Part shown: positions 1-12,794 of the stretch, piece after piece
Numbering within the stretch: position 1 is the first letter of the stretch
Layout: every line of letters starts with the position of its first letter
Assembly (NCBI RefSeq): GCF_020379485.1
Contig: NC_063439.1
Span: 24,924,098-24,988,097 of the forward strand
DNA length: 64,000 nucleotides
Source: Brassica napus
Taxonomy: Eukaryota > Streptophyta > Magnoliopsida > Brassicales > Brassicaceae
Direction: 5' to 3'
Notes under the pieces: generated by a model
Databases searched by the model: none
Seen by the model: only the letters and a program-made list of their open reading frames with translations
Told to the model about the DNA's origin: nothing
Program-made: the position numbers and the translations under genes

Positions 1-2296
1 CTGAGTTGAAATATCCATTTGCTCCGGAGCACCATTAGATTCTGTAATAAATACACCAAAGATGTAAACTGTAAGAAAAAAACTATTTGACAGTAATTTT
101 GCAACCAGCCGCAATCACCAACATCTATTACATTTCTTTACTACAACACAAACAAAACCTCAAGCTTATGATAATCCAAAGATTTTAAATACTCACCACT
201 TCCATTAAGAAGATCATCGATCCTCGTGTCTTCATCTCTTTGAGCCTCGGAATTTGTAGTTTCAGGTATCTGGAAATGTTATGAGTTGCGTGGTTTAGAT
301 TCATAACAAATTACACACCTTGAAAAGCTAATATTGTAAATTATACCTTGGAACCACCCTCTTGGATGATTGGTTTAGCGTCATCAGATTGATCTTCAGA
401 GCTCCCAGACTCAGAATCTGAAAAGAAACACCCAAATCAGTAACACACAGAACTTGTTATAAACAACTGATGCTATAGAAACCTACCAAACTCCCAATTT
501 TATGCAAAAAGAGATTCTAGGTTCTACAAAAAATTTCAACTAAGATGGTCAATCCACAACCACCATAGAATCTAATGAGATCTAATAAAAATATAAAACT
601 TGATAGCAACAAAAACGAAAAGGCTACAAATATCATGTTATTAACATAGGAGTGGAGGCACTGTGTAAAGGTTCTGATACAAACATGAGTCAGTGATATA
701 TTATGCCATCCATAGAAAACCTAGAACAAGCAAGCTTTCTGAAGGAGTTGAATGGATTATGACTAACCACTGGAGCTCCTTGAGATAGGAGGTTCGTTTC
801 CACCGACATACTCATCAGCCATTTCATTTCCTAGAAAGGCACACATAAGCAGAGCAAAGGTAAAAAAAATGGTGGATACAAAGATCACTGCAAGTATAAA
901 TCCAGAACATAATTTGTAAACATATTCTGAGTTTCACCTCGTTGCAGCAACGAACTGCTCGGTCCTGATCCTTTGGGAAGCTGCAACAAAATAAATTTGA
1001 TCTTTCTCAGTAAATTTTGAGCTTAAAAAAATTTGTTCCAGCAGGTGAGACGACAGTTACCTCTATTTCACATGGTTCAACATTCGACTGCTTCGCTTCT
1101 TTATCTTGGATATGTTCATCCAGAAGCTTTTTAAGACTGAACAGCACTTCATCACTGAGAACATCGATATCTATCTCGATTTCATCTTCCGCAATTTCTC
1201 CTCCATTTGAACTGTGTTTCTTCAAGAAGTCAATGATCTGTGCAGGAAGTTCCTCCAGTAGTGACTCGAGTTGTCTCCCCAATCTATGCCTCTCCTCTGC
1301 TGTCATCACAAGTGCCTTCACTGGCTCAGGAACACTCTCTCTAACAGGTGAAGAAGCCATCTTTCTCTTCTTCGCGGGAGGAACAAATACAGCAGCTCTC
1401 TTCTCTTCACGAGGCTCCACTGTGATTGCAGGCAGAGTCACTGGTAGTTTCTTTTCAATAGCTTTCCACCTTGCTTCGAACAGTTTACTTAGGATATCCC
1501 CCATAATGTGAACATCATGTCCAGGAGGGTTATACGTCATCGCGTTTGTAAATGTAAGCCTCACATCAGCAGCAAACTCATGTGGGCTTGAGTACACACC
1601 AGACGCTAAGTTCTTCTTTATCGTCCCTAAGTCCATGGGATGCTTGATGATAGTGAGATAGTCGGGTATGTTGAGCTTCACCACATCAACCGGCGCCTGA
1701 AAAACCCAAGAATGCGGATGGGACCAAAGCTTTTTCAGCAACGTGTCGCATTGCTTCATCAGTATCACGTTAGAAGCGCTGGGAATAGACTCTTTGGAGG
1801 AAGACTCAAACTTCCCCGAGGAGCCACGGTTCCATCCACGAGAAGCCGCCCCAGGCTGGTGCCGAACATTCTTTCCCGGTCCCATTGCAAAATCAGATGG
1901 CCTCTTCGAACTGCTGACACGTGATGATGGCTTCTGAGAAGAGTTGAAACCCATCCTAGCACTAGTAGACGACACAGATGGTGTGTTCAACCTCTGCAAC
2001 TCAGCATTCTTAAGAACTATCTTAGTCTGCTCTAGCTCCAGTTTAAGCCGATGAATCAAATCTTTCCTCTCGGACTGCGACATGTTATACAGAGAAATGA
2101 CTTGTCTCTGGACACCGTAAGGATCTTCATCATCAGGACTCAACTTAACACACTTTCGTGCAGGAGTGCTTGAGTTCTCAGAAGCAGTAACCTCGGTATC
2201 AATCTGCGCAGAGCTTCCAGAACCCTCTGATTCATCAGGCGCTGCCTCGAATGTATTCCGATAATACCCTCCTGGGAACGCAGCACTTTCAACCAT
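1..2296 (-). CDS. GTE8: BET-family bromodomain transcription regulator GTE8 (partial)
   Basis: Nuclear reader of acetylated histone tails. I read six coding exons on the minus strand: 1061-2296, 938-980, 768-830, 347-417, 197-269 and 1-41. All junctions are GT-AG and keep one frame, and the gene runs off the left edge. The start is the ATG at 2296 ([10 protein letters not shown]); an in-frame codon upstream is TTG, not ATG. The bromodomain lies at about residues 170-280 and carries the acetyl-lysine pocket segment TYNPPGHDV. The NET/ET domain follows at about 330-400 ([14 protein letters not shown]). An acidic, Ser-rich stretch in exons 2-5 matches the middle of Arabidopsis GTE8 (At3g27260) from memory. 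The C-terminal coiled coil and tail are missing only because the window ends. No stops or frameshifts are seen. Confidence 0.93.
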
Positions 2297-3170
2297 CTCT
2301 TTTGGCAAGAAAGAACCTCAACAAATGTAAATAAGCTTTCCTCGCTTCTAAAATTCACAATTTGCAACAGACCTGCATCACATATCAACAGAAACTAATA
2401 CTTACCCCTCAAAAAAAACTCACAGAGACAGTTCCTATTCCCATTTCAACAGATTAAGTACAAACATTTGCTCAAAATTACGACAGCGGCAACAAACTTT
2501 TTATGACACAAACAGCAAGATCTAAACAATGATAATTAATCAGAACACGTCTAGGCGGCTGCCTAATCAATAATCACTTTAGGTACTGCCTAGCAATTTC
2601 TCGAACATTGCATGCTGAAACAAAAATAAATATGGTTTGCTAAACCCAATTTCACTTTATATAGTTATAGGAACCCTAGGCTGATTCCAAATCGAATGAA
2701 ACCTTCTTTTCCAGCTCTAATCATTCAATTTAGCAAAAACCCATAACCAAAACAGATTGAATGTTACCATTAGCAGCTCCTAATAGCTGAATCGTCACAA
2801 GCCCTCCTCCACGGATATCAACTTCAAATCAAACCAAGACAAGAACTTGAAACCTCAATCAACCTCAGATGCGAGCTCTCCACGAAGGAACCAATCAAAG
2901 GGAAGCAATTATTCCCAAAAAGGGGGGAAATTTACAGAAACCCTAGAACCAAAATCGCCCTCAAACAAAACGCGTCACGAAGCAGAAGAAGAAGAAGACT
3001 GAAACAACAAACCCTAGAATCTCGAATCGACTTACGGAAACAAACCCAGAAGCTCTCGAGATCGAATCGTCGGCGATGTATAAAAATATCAGAGAGCTTT
3101 TCGCGTGAGAGAAAAATAAGGCTAAAGACAGAACCCAAGTCGGGGAGGATCGAACAAAAGCTTCCCAATT
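2297..3170 (-). promoter_or_regulatory. GTE8 5' leader with probable 5'UTR intron
   Basis: Upstream of the GTE8 ATG, a consensus donor (gtaag on the minus strand, at 3031-3035) and an acceptor ending at 2317 frame a probable intron of about 720 bp. That leaves a short second leader exon, 2297-2316, and a first leader exon of roughly 3036-3170. The first leader exon is purine/pyrimidine skewed and contains several copies of the plant telobox-like word AAACCCTA in either orientation. Long 5'UTR introns are common in this family. The transcription start is inferred from composition only. Confidence 0.5.
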
Positions 3171-3471
3171 TGTCTGATCGGACGGACTGTATTGATTGTT
3201 GTAATAGCCGCCAGATCTATATCCAACGGTCGATATGATTATTGTCTGCCGTGAGTTAACGATTACTTAACGTGGTTTTCCTTTTAAGTGTCCTACGTGG
3301 CCATCTTTTTAACGGTAGAAATTGCGTCTGGCGTTATTAGACGGTGATCATTGACTTTTTTTTTAATACCGGTCAAGTGGTCATGTGAGTTTGCGTGTTG
3401 ATTTAAATCACTGTCCCTCTCTAGAAGCCACTGGTGAGTTCACTGCGCTAGAATAAAACTGAAAGAAGTTT

Positions 3472-4557
3472 TTTTTTTTTTGGTAAAAATGTTAAGTATA
3501 TTTACCATTTTCGGATTTGTGACAGAATACAAAGACTAACAAGAAACAGAATTGCAGTAATGAAAACTAAAGACTACACCAAAATACAGAATGCAAAAAC
3601 ACAACCAACTATGACCTGTAGAGACAACATCACGTACGCAGCAATGCCTTGACTGAAAGGAGAGGCAGCAAGAGGAGCCCCTCACACGAGACCAGATGCC
3701 GCCGTTGAGAGGGTGATAGCATCGTTGAAGATCGTGAGCCCGAACCCGGTAGATTTCGGCCATTCCCGGTGCTCGTCTCAAAAGAATTGCTAACAGACCA
3801 CTCAAACCTCCATCCCGGGAAAGCCACCAACGCAAGGACACGCCCACCAAGCCGAGAATAGCTGCACATTTATTGGGGAGGAACGAGACCGACGAGCTGC
3901 CACAAACTCTGAACCAAGCACGAGGTGACAGAGACCACAATGAGACGCGGATGCAGCCTCGTGGCTCAACACGCGCTGCCACAGGAGCCAACAAGCCTCG
4001 GGCGACTACACCGAGAGAGAGTAGCCCCTCACACGCGCCCGCTGATGAAAACCAGCAGCAGGATCGACCAAGGCCCAGAAACGGAGAACCACGCGCCGTC
4101 ACGTTCAGGTCCAGAAACCCTAGATCCGCGAAAATTTGAAAGCTACCATCGGCGATCTGAACAGACGAGAAAGAGGGTCGACACAGATCCCATGCGCACT
4201 CCTCCTCACCGCCCTGGTACCGCCAAACCCACCGAAGAAGCCTCAAGAACGGATCTAGAGCTCTGACCTCCCACGAAGCCGACTCCGACACCACAAACTC
4301 GCCCTAATCGTCGCCCTCATACCAGATCTGTGACCACCGAAGCCTCAAACCCCAGATCTGTCGCGAGTAGAATCAGGAGTTCAAGCAGAGATCCAGAGCC
4401 AGGACGAAGGGCAAGTCCGATGAGAGAAAGAGAGAGCGGCAGAGCAAAGCAGGAAAGACACCGGTGACCTCCGACGCCAGCTAAAGGGACCACCGACGTC
4501 GGAGAAGAACGAAGAGCGGCTAGGGTTTTACTTGTTTAGAGAGAAGAGGGAGAGATC
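3472..4557 (-). mobile_element. Non-LTR retroposon (LINE-like or LINE-mobilised), 14-bp TSD
   Basis: A GC-richer block of about 1.09 kb is flanked by perfect copies of ACTGAAAGAAGTTT at 3458-3471 and 4558-4571. On the minus strand it begins with a CT-rich leader and ends ...ACATTTTTACC followed by an A tract (T run 3472-3481 on plus). Those are the marks of target-primed reverse transcription. A minus-strand open frame (3536-4294, 252 codons) resembles no protein I know and has no reverse transcriptase motifs, so the element is non-autonomous or strongly 5'-truncated. It lies about 300 bp upstream of the GTE8 leader, in the same orientation as GTE8. Confidence 0.8.
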
Positions 4558-4571
4558 ACTGAAAGAAGTTT

Positions 4572-4740
4572 GTTTCTTCAATAACGAAACAACATGAAGT
4601 CTATTGTTGGAAAAAGTAAAATGACATGTATCATGTATGTCATGTTTCCTCAGATAGTCTATTGATTTGTGTACCGTTTTTGGTTGGTCGAATAAATTTG
4701 AGTGAGTTACGTATTCGGACACTTTTTTCTCTTTTTTGTC
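4572..4740. other. Short spacer between retroposon and hAT element
   Basis: AT-rich sequence between the retroposon target duplication and the hAT target duplication. I see no gene or motif in it. Confidence 0.6.
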
Positions 4741-4748
4741 ATGATAAG

Positions 4749-7671
4749 TAGTGATGTCAAACGGGTTGTTCCGTCCCGTCCCGGCCCGGACCGCTGCGGG
4801 TTTTTTCTTTCGCGGGTTAAGGCGGGTCAGGCCCGCGCGGGATGCAGTCTCCAAAAGGTCGGCCCAAGCCCGCCCCGCCGAAATGCACAAGCCTTTTCAG
4901 GTCGTCCCGCGGGCTGCGAACCTTCAGGTGCACCAATCGACTTCTAAGCGCTGTGTGCTGCTCCATAACACGTATTGACGCTGCATGCTGCTCCAGGAGA
5001 CGAGGACGCTTCATGTACGTGTTAAAGCTGTACAATTTAGGCTTTTATACTACATATCTAACTTCATATTGTTCTTGTAGTCAATTTCAATTCATATCAG
5101 TTCTTGAAGTCATGTACACACAAACAAGCTCGACTTATTGGAACTAGGATGGTCTGTATATTAAGAATGCAATTTCAGTTCATCTTATAGTGCATGTAGA
5201 AGATGAGATGTTTAGTCTTAACAAATTTTAAATAAAGAAAAACACCAGATAGCAGTCAAAACAAAACCAAGCAAGTAAAACAAGACGTAGCAGATTGTAA
5301 AAAATAAAAACACCAAATCAAAATAACAATTCAAGCTTCCTCATCTTCATCTTCCCCATTGACAATGGACTGAAATGATGGTACTTTCTCTTCTTCACCA
5401 TCACCATCGATTTCTTCATCTGTAAATATCAGAAATTGCATTTACTTAGGACTAAGGGATAATGATACTCTACAAGAAATAATAATGTGAATTAATTACC
5501 ATGTGCATAAGATTCGTATCCCTTGATCCAATTTCTAGTGCATATCAAAGCTTGCACATTTTTTGGGAGAAGACGGCTCCTGTATTTGTTAAGAACTCTA
5601 GATCCAATGCTAAAAGAGGACTCTGAAGCCACTGTTGTGATTGGAATACTTAGCAGGTCACATTCTATTGCAGGCAAATCCCCATACCAATGGGCATTAT
5701 CCTTCCACCAATCGAGGATGACCAAGTTCTGAAAATTAGTAATGTCCAGAGGTGGTTCATCAAGATAAGCTTCTAGAGGTGTTTTTCTAGTCGCAACCCC
5801 ACTGACTTTGCGAAATGCAAAGAAATCCTAAGAAGGTTATTTAGAAAAAAAATTAGAAATGAAAAGAGAGATGAACAAAAGGTTTAAAAATTGATAAACA
5901 CTCACACCGTAGTTCTCAAACAGTCCCATTGTCCCTGCTCCAGAAGCTTTTTGCGAAACAGTCTCTCGTGGCTCTGTAGAAGGTGAGTTATTCTTGGATT
6001 TTTTGTCATACGACTCAAACAAAATACTAAGCTTCTCACGCAAGTTCTTTATCTTTGCATCACGTGTACTCATGTCAAGCTTTTCCAAACAGCATTCGAC
6101 AATGGAAAGCTTAAACCTTGGATCGAAGACTGCTGCCATTGCAAAAAGACCACTGACTTCATCCCAATATTTATCGAACTTCTCTTTCATCGGTGGCACC
6201 ATGTATCTCACAATCTCATCTTCGCTTCCCTCATTGATCCGAAGCCAATTATGGATCTGGAAAACCTGATAGAAATACAAGTTTGAAGTAGGATAGTTCA
6301 AACCAGACATCAAGCTCATCAAGCCCTTCTTCATCCAGTTCATCCTCAAGCTCCGGTATCTCCTCTTCCATCTTCTTCTTCTTCTTCTTCTTCTTCTGAG
6401 ACTGACTACCGGAACACTACTTATCAGTTAACAACGAGGAAGAAGGGAAGTGAATCATACCCTCAGAGGTCGCTTTGTAACTCGAACGGTCGCTTTCTAA
6501 CTCCAACTCGAACCAGTAGTTAATCGAAGCAACCAACCAAAAATAAAAAACATTTCAGAGACTTGATGTTGATGTAAGATTAAGATTTAAGAACATGAGT
6601 ACAAACTAAAGACTTACCATGCTTTTAGTTCTCACTTCTCAGTAGTATTGGTTTTCTTAAACAAGCAAGACAGCGGCTGGTTATAACAGGAAAGCAGGTG
6701 TGTACTCCACACATACATTAAGTCAACACCATAACCAGCTATATCGTGTTGAGCCTACACCAGCTTTCACCGTCATAACCAGCCTCCTCCTTGTTCACCT
6801 ACAAAAATAAAAGAGATATCAGAAACTGAATCGCTAAACTTCAAGCGAACCAGGACAGACAATTGAAACAACATGCAACAAGCAACTATATAATTTCAAG
6901 TTGTCTTAACTTCAATGCTGATCTTGCCCTGTAGCCAACGAACAATCAGTCTTCACTCTTTTGAATGATTTTTCATTAGCTACACGGCGAAGATCCGCAG
7001 AAGTCAGAACTATATAGTTGCAAGTAACAAACCGAATTTCTATTTCAAACAAGTAACAAAGCGAATCTCTATTTCAAACAACAAAACAAAGCGAATCTCT
7101 ATTTCAAACAACAACTATGAGCTTCGATCTTTTTCTTGAGGAAGGAGGAGTCTTAGAGAGTCTTACATCTATTCGGATCTTGCATGCATCTTATGGATCT
7201 CTTTCCTTAGGTAGCTAACAACCTGAACATGTTATACAAGAGTAAATCGTTAGAGGTGTAAAGCAAAGAGTTTGATGGATAAAGAACTTGAAAATATTAC
7301 ATGCAAAACTTAGGAGAAGAGGTAAAAAAGCTTATCTCTGTAGATGCGGTGAAGTTCAACACTCGAGATGGAGTAACCGTGGCTTCTCTGTAGCCGGATC
7401 TCCATTTTTTCTGTCGGCGACTCGTCTTTCTCTCACTCTCTCTCTGTCTTTTGTTTTTTCAGGTTCCAGATGAAGTGAGGAGGCAAGAGGGTGCGGGACT
7501 TTAGGGTTACCCGCGGTTCTTTTGGGCCATCCCGCTTTGAGCCCAATACCGCACAGTACCAACCCGCGAGGCCCGCCGTTTTGCGGGATACCAAATACTC
7601 GGCCCAAACCCGCCCCGCCCCAAGCCTTAACGGGCCTGTCCCGCGGTCCAGGTTCTCGGTTGACATCACTA
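4749..7671 (-). mobile_element. hAT transposon, internally deleted, 8-bp TSD
   Basis: The element is delimited to the base. The 8-bp target duplication ATGATAAG occurs at 4741-4748 and 7672-7679, immediately outside imperfect terminal inverted repeats beginning TAGTGATGTCAA (left) and, read inward from the right, TAGTGATGTCAACCG. An 8-bp TSD and short TIRs are the hAT signature. Both subterminal zones (about 4765-4910 and 7490-7650) are strikingly GC-rich, with repeated CCCGCC/GGCCCG words in an otherwise AT-rich region. Such subterminal repeats are the usual hAT transposase binding sites. Coding content is limited to the C-terminal part of a transposase (separate entry), so this is a non-autonomous deletion derivative. 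Confidence 0.9.
5331..6371 (-). pseudogene. hAT transposase, C-terminal half only (RICESLEEPER/DAYSLEEPER-like)
   Basis: Minus-strand exons 5906-6256, 5500-5827 and 5331-5419 join in frame through GT-AG introns. They encode first the RNase-H-like C-terminal region (FDKYWDE...AAVFDPRFKL) and then the hAT dimerisation domain (DWW...[16 protein letters not shown]...[11 protein letters not shown]), ending in an acidic tail DEDEEA. A possible start ATG at 6371 opens an acidic peptide (MEEEIPELEDELDEEGL). Translation then runs straight into unrelated codons where the BED zinc finger and the first catalytic segments should be. The exons that remain have no stops, so the loss is an internal deletion rather than gradual decay. 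It cannot encode an active transposase. Confidence 0.85.
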
Positions 7672-7679
7672 ATGATAAG

Positions 7680-9882
7680 GCACTTCCTGCTAGAGGTACA
7701 CTTTCTTTCCTTTCTCTTCCATGTGTTTGTACATAATTATCCTTACGTTCGGTTAAAAGAAATAAGAAGCTTGGTTTGTAGGGACCAATTTTAACTATAG
7801 TAGTTGGGTCACTTTCTTTTATTCGTATTTTATATCTCCTCAAACCAAAGCAAATGAAAAGACATGTTTCTTTCTTTTTTTAATTATTATTGTTTGTTTT
7901 ACCTAGTTTTAGTTTGTTTTGTTTATTTTAAATTTAAGGATATATTTGACAAATTTGTTTGATATACTAAATTATGTTTTTTTATTCTCTATAATTTGAT
8001 ATCCATTTTGATATGTTTTCTTGTTATATTTCAAAAGATACAAATGAAAAATGTGGACAAAAGAGTTGTGGATAGAAACATTGTAATTGTGTACATGCAA
8101 CTATTGTGGATGGATATAATCATATGATATGTTTTCCTTTTTTAAATATTACTTTATCAATCTTTTCTATTTCTTTATGTGATTATTTTAACATATTAAA
8201 GTATATAACTAAATAAATTTTTGATATCATAAATTTTATCTTTTTGTTCTTTACATTTTTAGATCCATTTTAGTATATTTTTACAATCTAAATATGAAAA
8301 AATCATATCAACAAAAAATAACCGTGTATATAGAAAAAATGTGGACATGGACACATTTAATGTTTTCAATTGTATTTTAATGTTTGTGTTAGTGGATGAG
8401 ATCTTTTTTTTAAAAAAAATGATTGGTTCTTTATTTTATTATTGTTTATACCACCTAATGTTTTCAATTGATTTTATTTCAAACTTTTAAGAGTTATAAA
8501 ATGAATATACTATTACAATAATTTTTATATATAATTTTCTATTTTTGACATCATTTTATATATATCATATATGTATATATATCAACGTTTACAAAAACAA
8601 ATATGTCGACATGGACATGAACTAAATATGTGGATGTGGACGACATGTGTAGATAAAAATTTGTAGACAAAAGTGTTTTCAATACTTGAAAGAGAAAACA
8701 AAGGTCTGGAGACAATGACTCAAACCAAAATGTGAGGTACGGATGTGGATGTGTTTATCTCATCTAAATCAAGAAAATGTTTTGCAGATTTTAAAAAAAT
8801 TGGGTGAAAGCGTGAATAACCAAAACGTGAGGGACCACAAATTTAAAAAAAAAAACTGAAAATTCACCATTGTTGCTCTCACTTTCTAGCATGACCCAAA
8901 TCACCAACTAGCAGCAGATCAAACTCGTTGACATCATCAGCTTCATGAACTTCTCTAATTTCAGCCCTATTCTGCGTTTGTCGTCGCACAGGTTCAGTCG
9001 TCCTCCGCTGAAGTAGAGAGGTGCCGTCGTCACACATTCAAACGCAACTTTCTTGTCTTCTTCTTCCCCTTGCTCCTCCACATCTCCTTTTCACTGACAC
9101 AGAACAAGTAATTATGAAATAGTTTTCAGACCAAAACTTCGTGTCTTATGGTACCAAAAAGATCTCGTCCTCAACTCATCTTCTACAAATCAAAATCAAA
9201 GGAAAACATTGAGGATTAAAGACAAACCTGGTGCTAACTTGACGTTTCTATGTCGTAGTGAGCGCAAGGGATCGAGTTCAGAGATAGATTGGAAGGTAGA
9301 GTTGGTTTGGTCAAAGAAACAAGCTCTTAAAAATTACCGAGAGAAAGACCTATGAATTTATGAAGTTTGTGATATTATTATTGAGAAAGTAAAAAAAAAC
9401 AGAGAAAAAAAAATTTTCCAGAGAAAGGTTGAGTTAGGAAGAAGAAGAGAGTTTGAAATTAGAATTAGGGGATTTGGAAAAATAAAAGTAGATTAAGATT
9501 TGAAATCAGAATTGGAAAGAGATATAGAATTAGGGTTGGGAATTTGTGAAAGGGAAAGTAAATCTACGTTTTGAAGGTGAGAGGAGAGAGGAGAGAGGAT
9601 AGAGGAGAGAGGAGAGTGTAGAGAGTAGAGAGGAGAGAATATAATCATGGTTAGTTGTTTCTGGTTAGGTTAGTTTGGTTTGATCAAAATTGGGGGTATG
9701 AAAGACATTAGACAGACATAATGTGTCTAGCCAGCATGAAGTGTCTAAAAGTGTAAAACATAAGACGAAAAGTGTCTTATAGAGTAAAAAAGTCAATAAA
9801 TTTCTAGGATGTGGCTCGAGTGTTTCCAGTTTCACTTGTAGATATATCACACGTGACTCTGTAGTGACATTACAGTGTCACA
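7680..9882. other. AT-rich intergenic DNA with degenerate ~270-bp paragraphs
   Basis: No supportable gene. Between about 7960 and 8680 a paragraph of loosely similar text recurs three times (ATCCATTTT..., then AAATGTGGACA...), suggesting an old tandem repeat of about 270 bp. From 8880 to 9640 the minus strand has a CT-rich leader, a plausible donor and short open stretches, which looks like a decayed captured gene fragment. I could not identify it. Positions 9560-9640 are nearly pure GA low complexity. Confidence 0.4.
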
Positions 9883-11321
9883 TCTATTCTATTAAAAAAA
9901 AAAAAGAGTCTTGAAAAATCTACCTATGAAAGTTGTTTGGACATTTTCCTTTTATTATATTTTGGTCTTTCCCTATATATAAGGTTGTTGGACCTATCTA
10001 TAACAAGTTATTATATTTTTAGTTATACAATTAATTATTCTAACAATATGCGATTAATAACTAACTATGCATATTTATTTTTTTCTGTTACCATAAGAAA
10101 ATTAAAACCCTAATATAATGGGATCACGATTATTGTTATAAAAAATCAAAAGAATATGTAGCGACTTCTTAAACTATACGAGAATACTATATTAAACAAG
10201 ATCAATCATATTTAATCCAACTATAATTACCAAATCTAATGACTTAAATATACTAACAACTACAAAAATACAAGTTAACAAATAATACCTTTTGAAACAC
10301 CAACAAATAATACCTATAATATTTTTTTTCTTCTTTTAATGAAAATGACTATTTTACAAAATGTTCTTAAAATTACAAAAAAAAATTAATTCTCATTGAT
10401 GAAAATTTGGTATTTTGGGTTTTGGAATAAAGACTATACATACCCATTAATTAATATAATTCTTTGCATTCATGATCTATTAAAAATTTCTCATTGTATC
10501 AATCTTAATTTTAATTTTATTAATAGGTGTAAACCCATTGTATGCTTCTAAACAAAATATATAAACAATATACATTTAAATTGTAATAGTATTGATCAAT
10601 ACAAAAATTATAAATTAAAATGCATAACATAAATACAATAAATTTATTTATATGACAAATAAAATAGTTTATTCAGTTTTTTGTAGTATTGTAAAGTATA
10701 TGAAATGTTTAAAAGGTATTAAAATTATGGTTTTACCGGGTTAATCGGTGTCGGTCCACGGATTAATAGCAAATTTTTTGGTTTTATTGGATTTTAATTA
10801 ATAAGTTTTCATTGAATACAATTTTTTTGAAAACATATGAGTTTGTAAAAAATCTGACAGAATGCTACATGAAAAACATAAACCAGTCCGGATTACATAC
10901 GACCACTATATTACCAGTTCGATCACAGATCTGGATCGAATATAAAAATATTTCTTATATCTTAATTCGTTTATAAATCACGTATGTACTCCACTAAAAA
11001 GAGTTCAATAATTTTTAAAAAAAAAATTCTTCTCACCATTTAAATGGTATTGATGCACTATTAGCCATCATCATTAATATTTGTGAATATATAATTTGTA
11101 CTTTAAATATTCCAGTACCCAATCAGTTTTTGGTTTGATTTTAATTTTGGGTTCTAAAGATATATGATGTGCTCTGTTCTTTTTTTTTCAGTTTGATACA
11201 ATTCGATTTGAGATTTCGAATAAATGTACTTAAAATTATACTCTTATATAGAAATTCATCAAAAATTTATATTTAATTTCGAAAACAAATCTGCGCTTTC
11301 CAAGCGCGGATCAAAATCTAG
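9883..11321 (+). mobile_element. Non-autonomous Helitron
   Basis: The 5' end reads TCTATTCTATTAAAAA directly after an A. The 3' end has the hairpin CGCTTTCCAAGCG (with flanking matches), then ATCAAAAT and CTAG at 11318-11321, followed by T. That gives A|TC...CTAG|T with a terminal hairpin and no target duplication, as expected for Helitrons. The interior is AT-rich with no replicase or helicase coding. A micro-retroposition has occurred inside it (10291-10301). Confidence 0.75.
10291..10301 (-). mobile_element. Micro poly(A) insertion with 14-bp TSD
   Basis: Eleven bases (TTTGAAACACC) lie between perfect copies of AACAAATAATACCT at 10277-10290 and 10302-10315. On the minus strand it reads GGTGTTTC followed by AAA, the same 3' terminus as the insertion at 45044-45059. 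Confidence 0.6.
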
Positions 11322-11541
11322 TATTAGATTATATTTTGCGTTGACCTAAATAGCGCTAGAGTGTTTTGCATAGACTTGGTAGCTCCAAAGTATTTTTCAC
11401 AATTTCATAAGAACAATGTTAAAAGAATCTTTCTTACATTGGACCCAAGACCATTGCGGGTAAGGAACTCGGTTGGACTGCAAACAAAACAAATAACTGG
11501 GCTAAGCCTGTATCCATCTGATAAAAAATAAACCCAACTTA

Positions 11542-11803
11542 GAGCATCTCCAACTCATTGCTATTTTCACCTCTATAATAGCATTTAGAGGTGAAATTAC
11601 TCCAACCCACCTCTATTTCTTCCTCTATAATAGAGATTTCTATTTTTTCCTCTATTTATAGAGGAAGAAATAACATTCCTCTATTTTTTATAATAAATTT
11701 TAGATATTACTATTTTAGGAGAATACATTGGAGTATATCTCACCTCTATTATAGAGTTCCCCTATTTTAGAGGTGAAAATAGCAAAATACATTGGAGATG
11801 GTC
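11542..11803. mobile_element. Tourist-like (PIF/Harbinger) MITE, TSD TTA
   Basis: A 262-bp element with inverted ends GAGCATCTCCAACTCATTGC (left) and, inward from the right, GACCATCTCCAATGTATTTTG. The ends continue into a shared CTATTTTCACCTCTA arm, and the element is flanked by TTA at 11539-11541 and 11804-11806. Three-base TWA duplications and a GAGCATCTCCAA terminus are standard for PIF/Harbinger MITEs. The arms are imperfectly self-complementary and there is no coding capacity. Confidence 0.82.
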
Positions 11804-12794
11804 TTAGGATATATGTTAGTATTATATAAATTTGATTCTTCAAAATTGCTACATAACCTGATCACAACACTTTTTTAATGAAAAAAATAAGATTGTTATA
11901 TATGTTAAAATCTATCTATAAATATATATTATAATTATCTAATTTAAATCATTTGATAGTAGTTTTCCTTTCTAAAATCATAACCAAAAATTGTAGAAAG
12001 TGGGGGAGTAAGAAATTTGAAAAAGAATAACAAACTTAAATGAATGATTTTTTTCCTATTTGTTGAAACGAGAAATATTTTAGTTTTAATAAAAAATTAT
12101 CTTTCATATTATTATTAATAATTAATTTGCTTATAACTACAAGAAAATACAACGCGAGGTTGTGTACATCATTTTCTTTTTGAAAAGTTTGGAATTGGGT
12201 TACGCGAAGAAAATTATTTTTGAAATATGCAATTTTTATTGTGGAAGATTGTAATACAAAATAATAAAGTCTCTAATCACACATTTCAGATAACACTTAT
12301 TCAGAGAACAACAACTACAAGTGTTAAGCCTTTAGTCAAAAGAAAAAAAAAATCCACTACAAGTGTGGAACAACAATTTTCTCAAATAACCCGTAACATT
12401 TTTCAATTTTGAAATTATGAAGATTTTGCTTAACTGGAAAAAAAAAGATTTTATCTAAGTTTATCTGATAATCAATGTAAAGTGACAAAAAAAACTCACA
12501 TGTGTGGATGAAATTGTAGACAAAACTTAAATATTTAAGACAAAAATTCAAAAAACATATTTTTAATATTCCTATCAAAGTTTAACAATTTCAAAAATCA
12601 ATACATAAAGTTAATATACTATATTATATTAAATATATATATATATATATAGTTTTGTTCACCATGTGATTTAACACTTACATTTTATTTTTTTGTTTAG
12701 TTAATTTTATTGGCTAACTTCAGATTAAAATTCAAAATCTGCGCAGTACACAAATCCATATCTAAGAGCATCAACACTGGTTATAATTATATGA
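11804..12794. other. AT-rich spacer
   Basis: Simple AT-rich DNA with a TA run near 12632-12650. I see no gene, terminal repeat or motif that I can support. Confidence 0.5.

Noticed and set aside
3873..4266. Two plus-strand open frames rich in Arg/Pro
   Set aside because: They lie on the opposite strand of the GC-rich retroposon, have no family signature, and follow its base composition.
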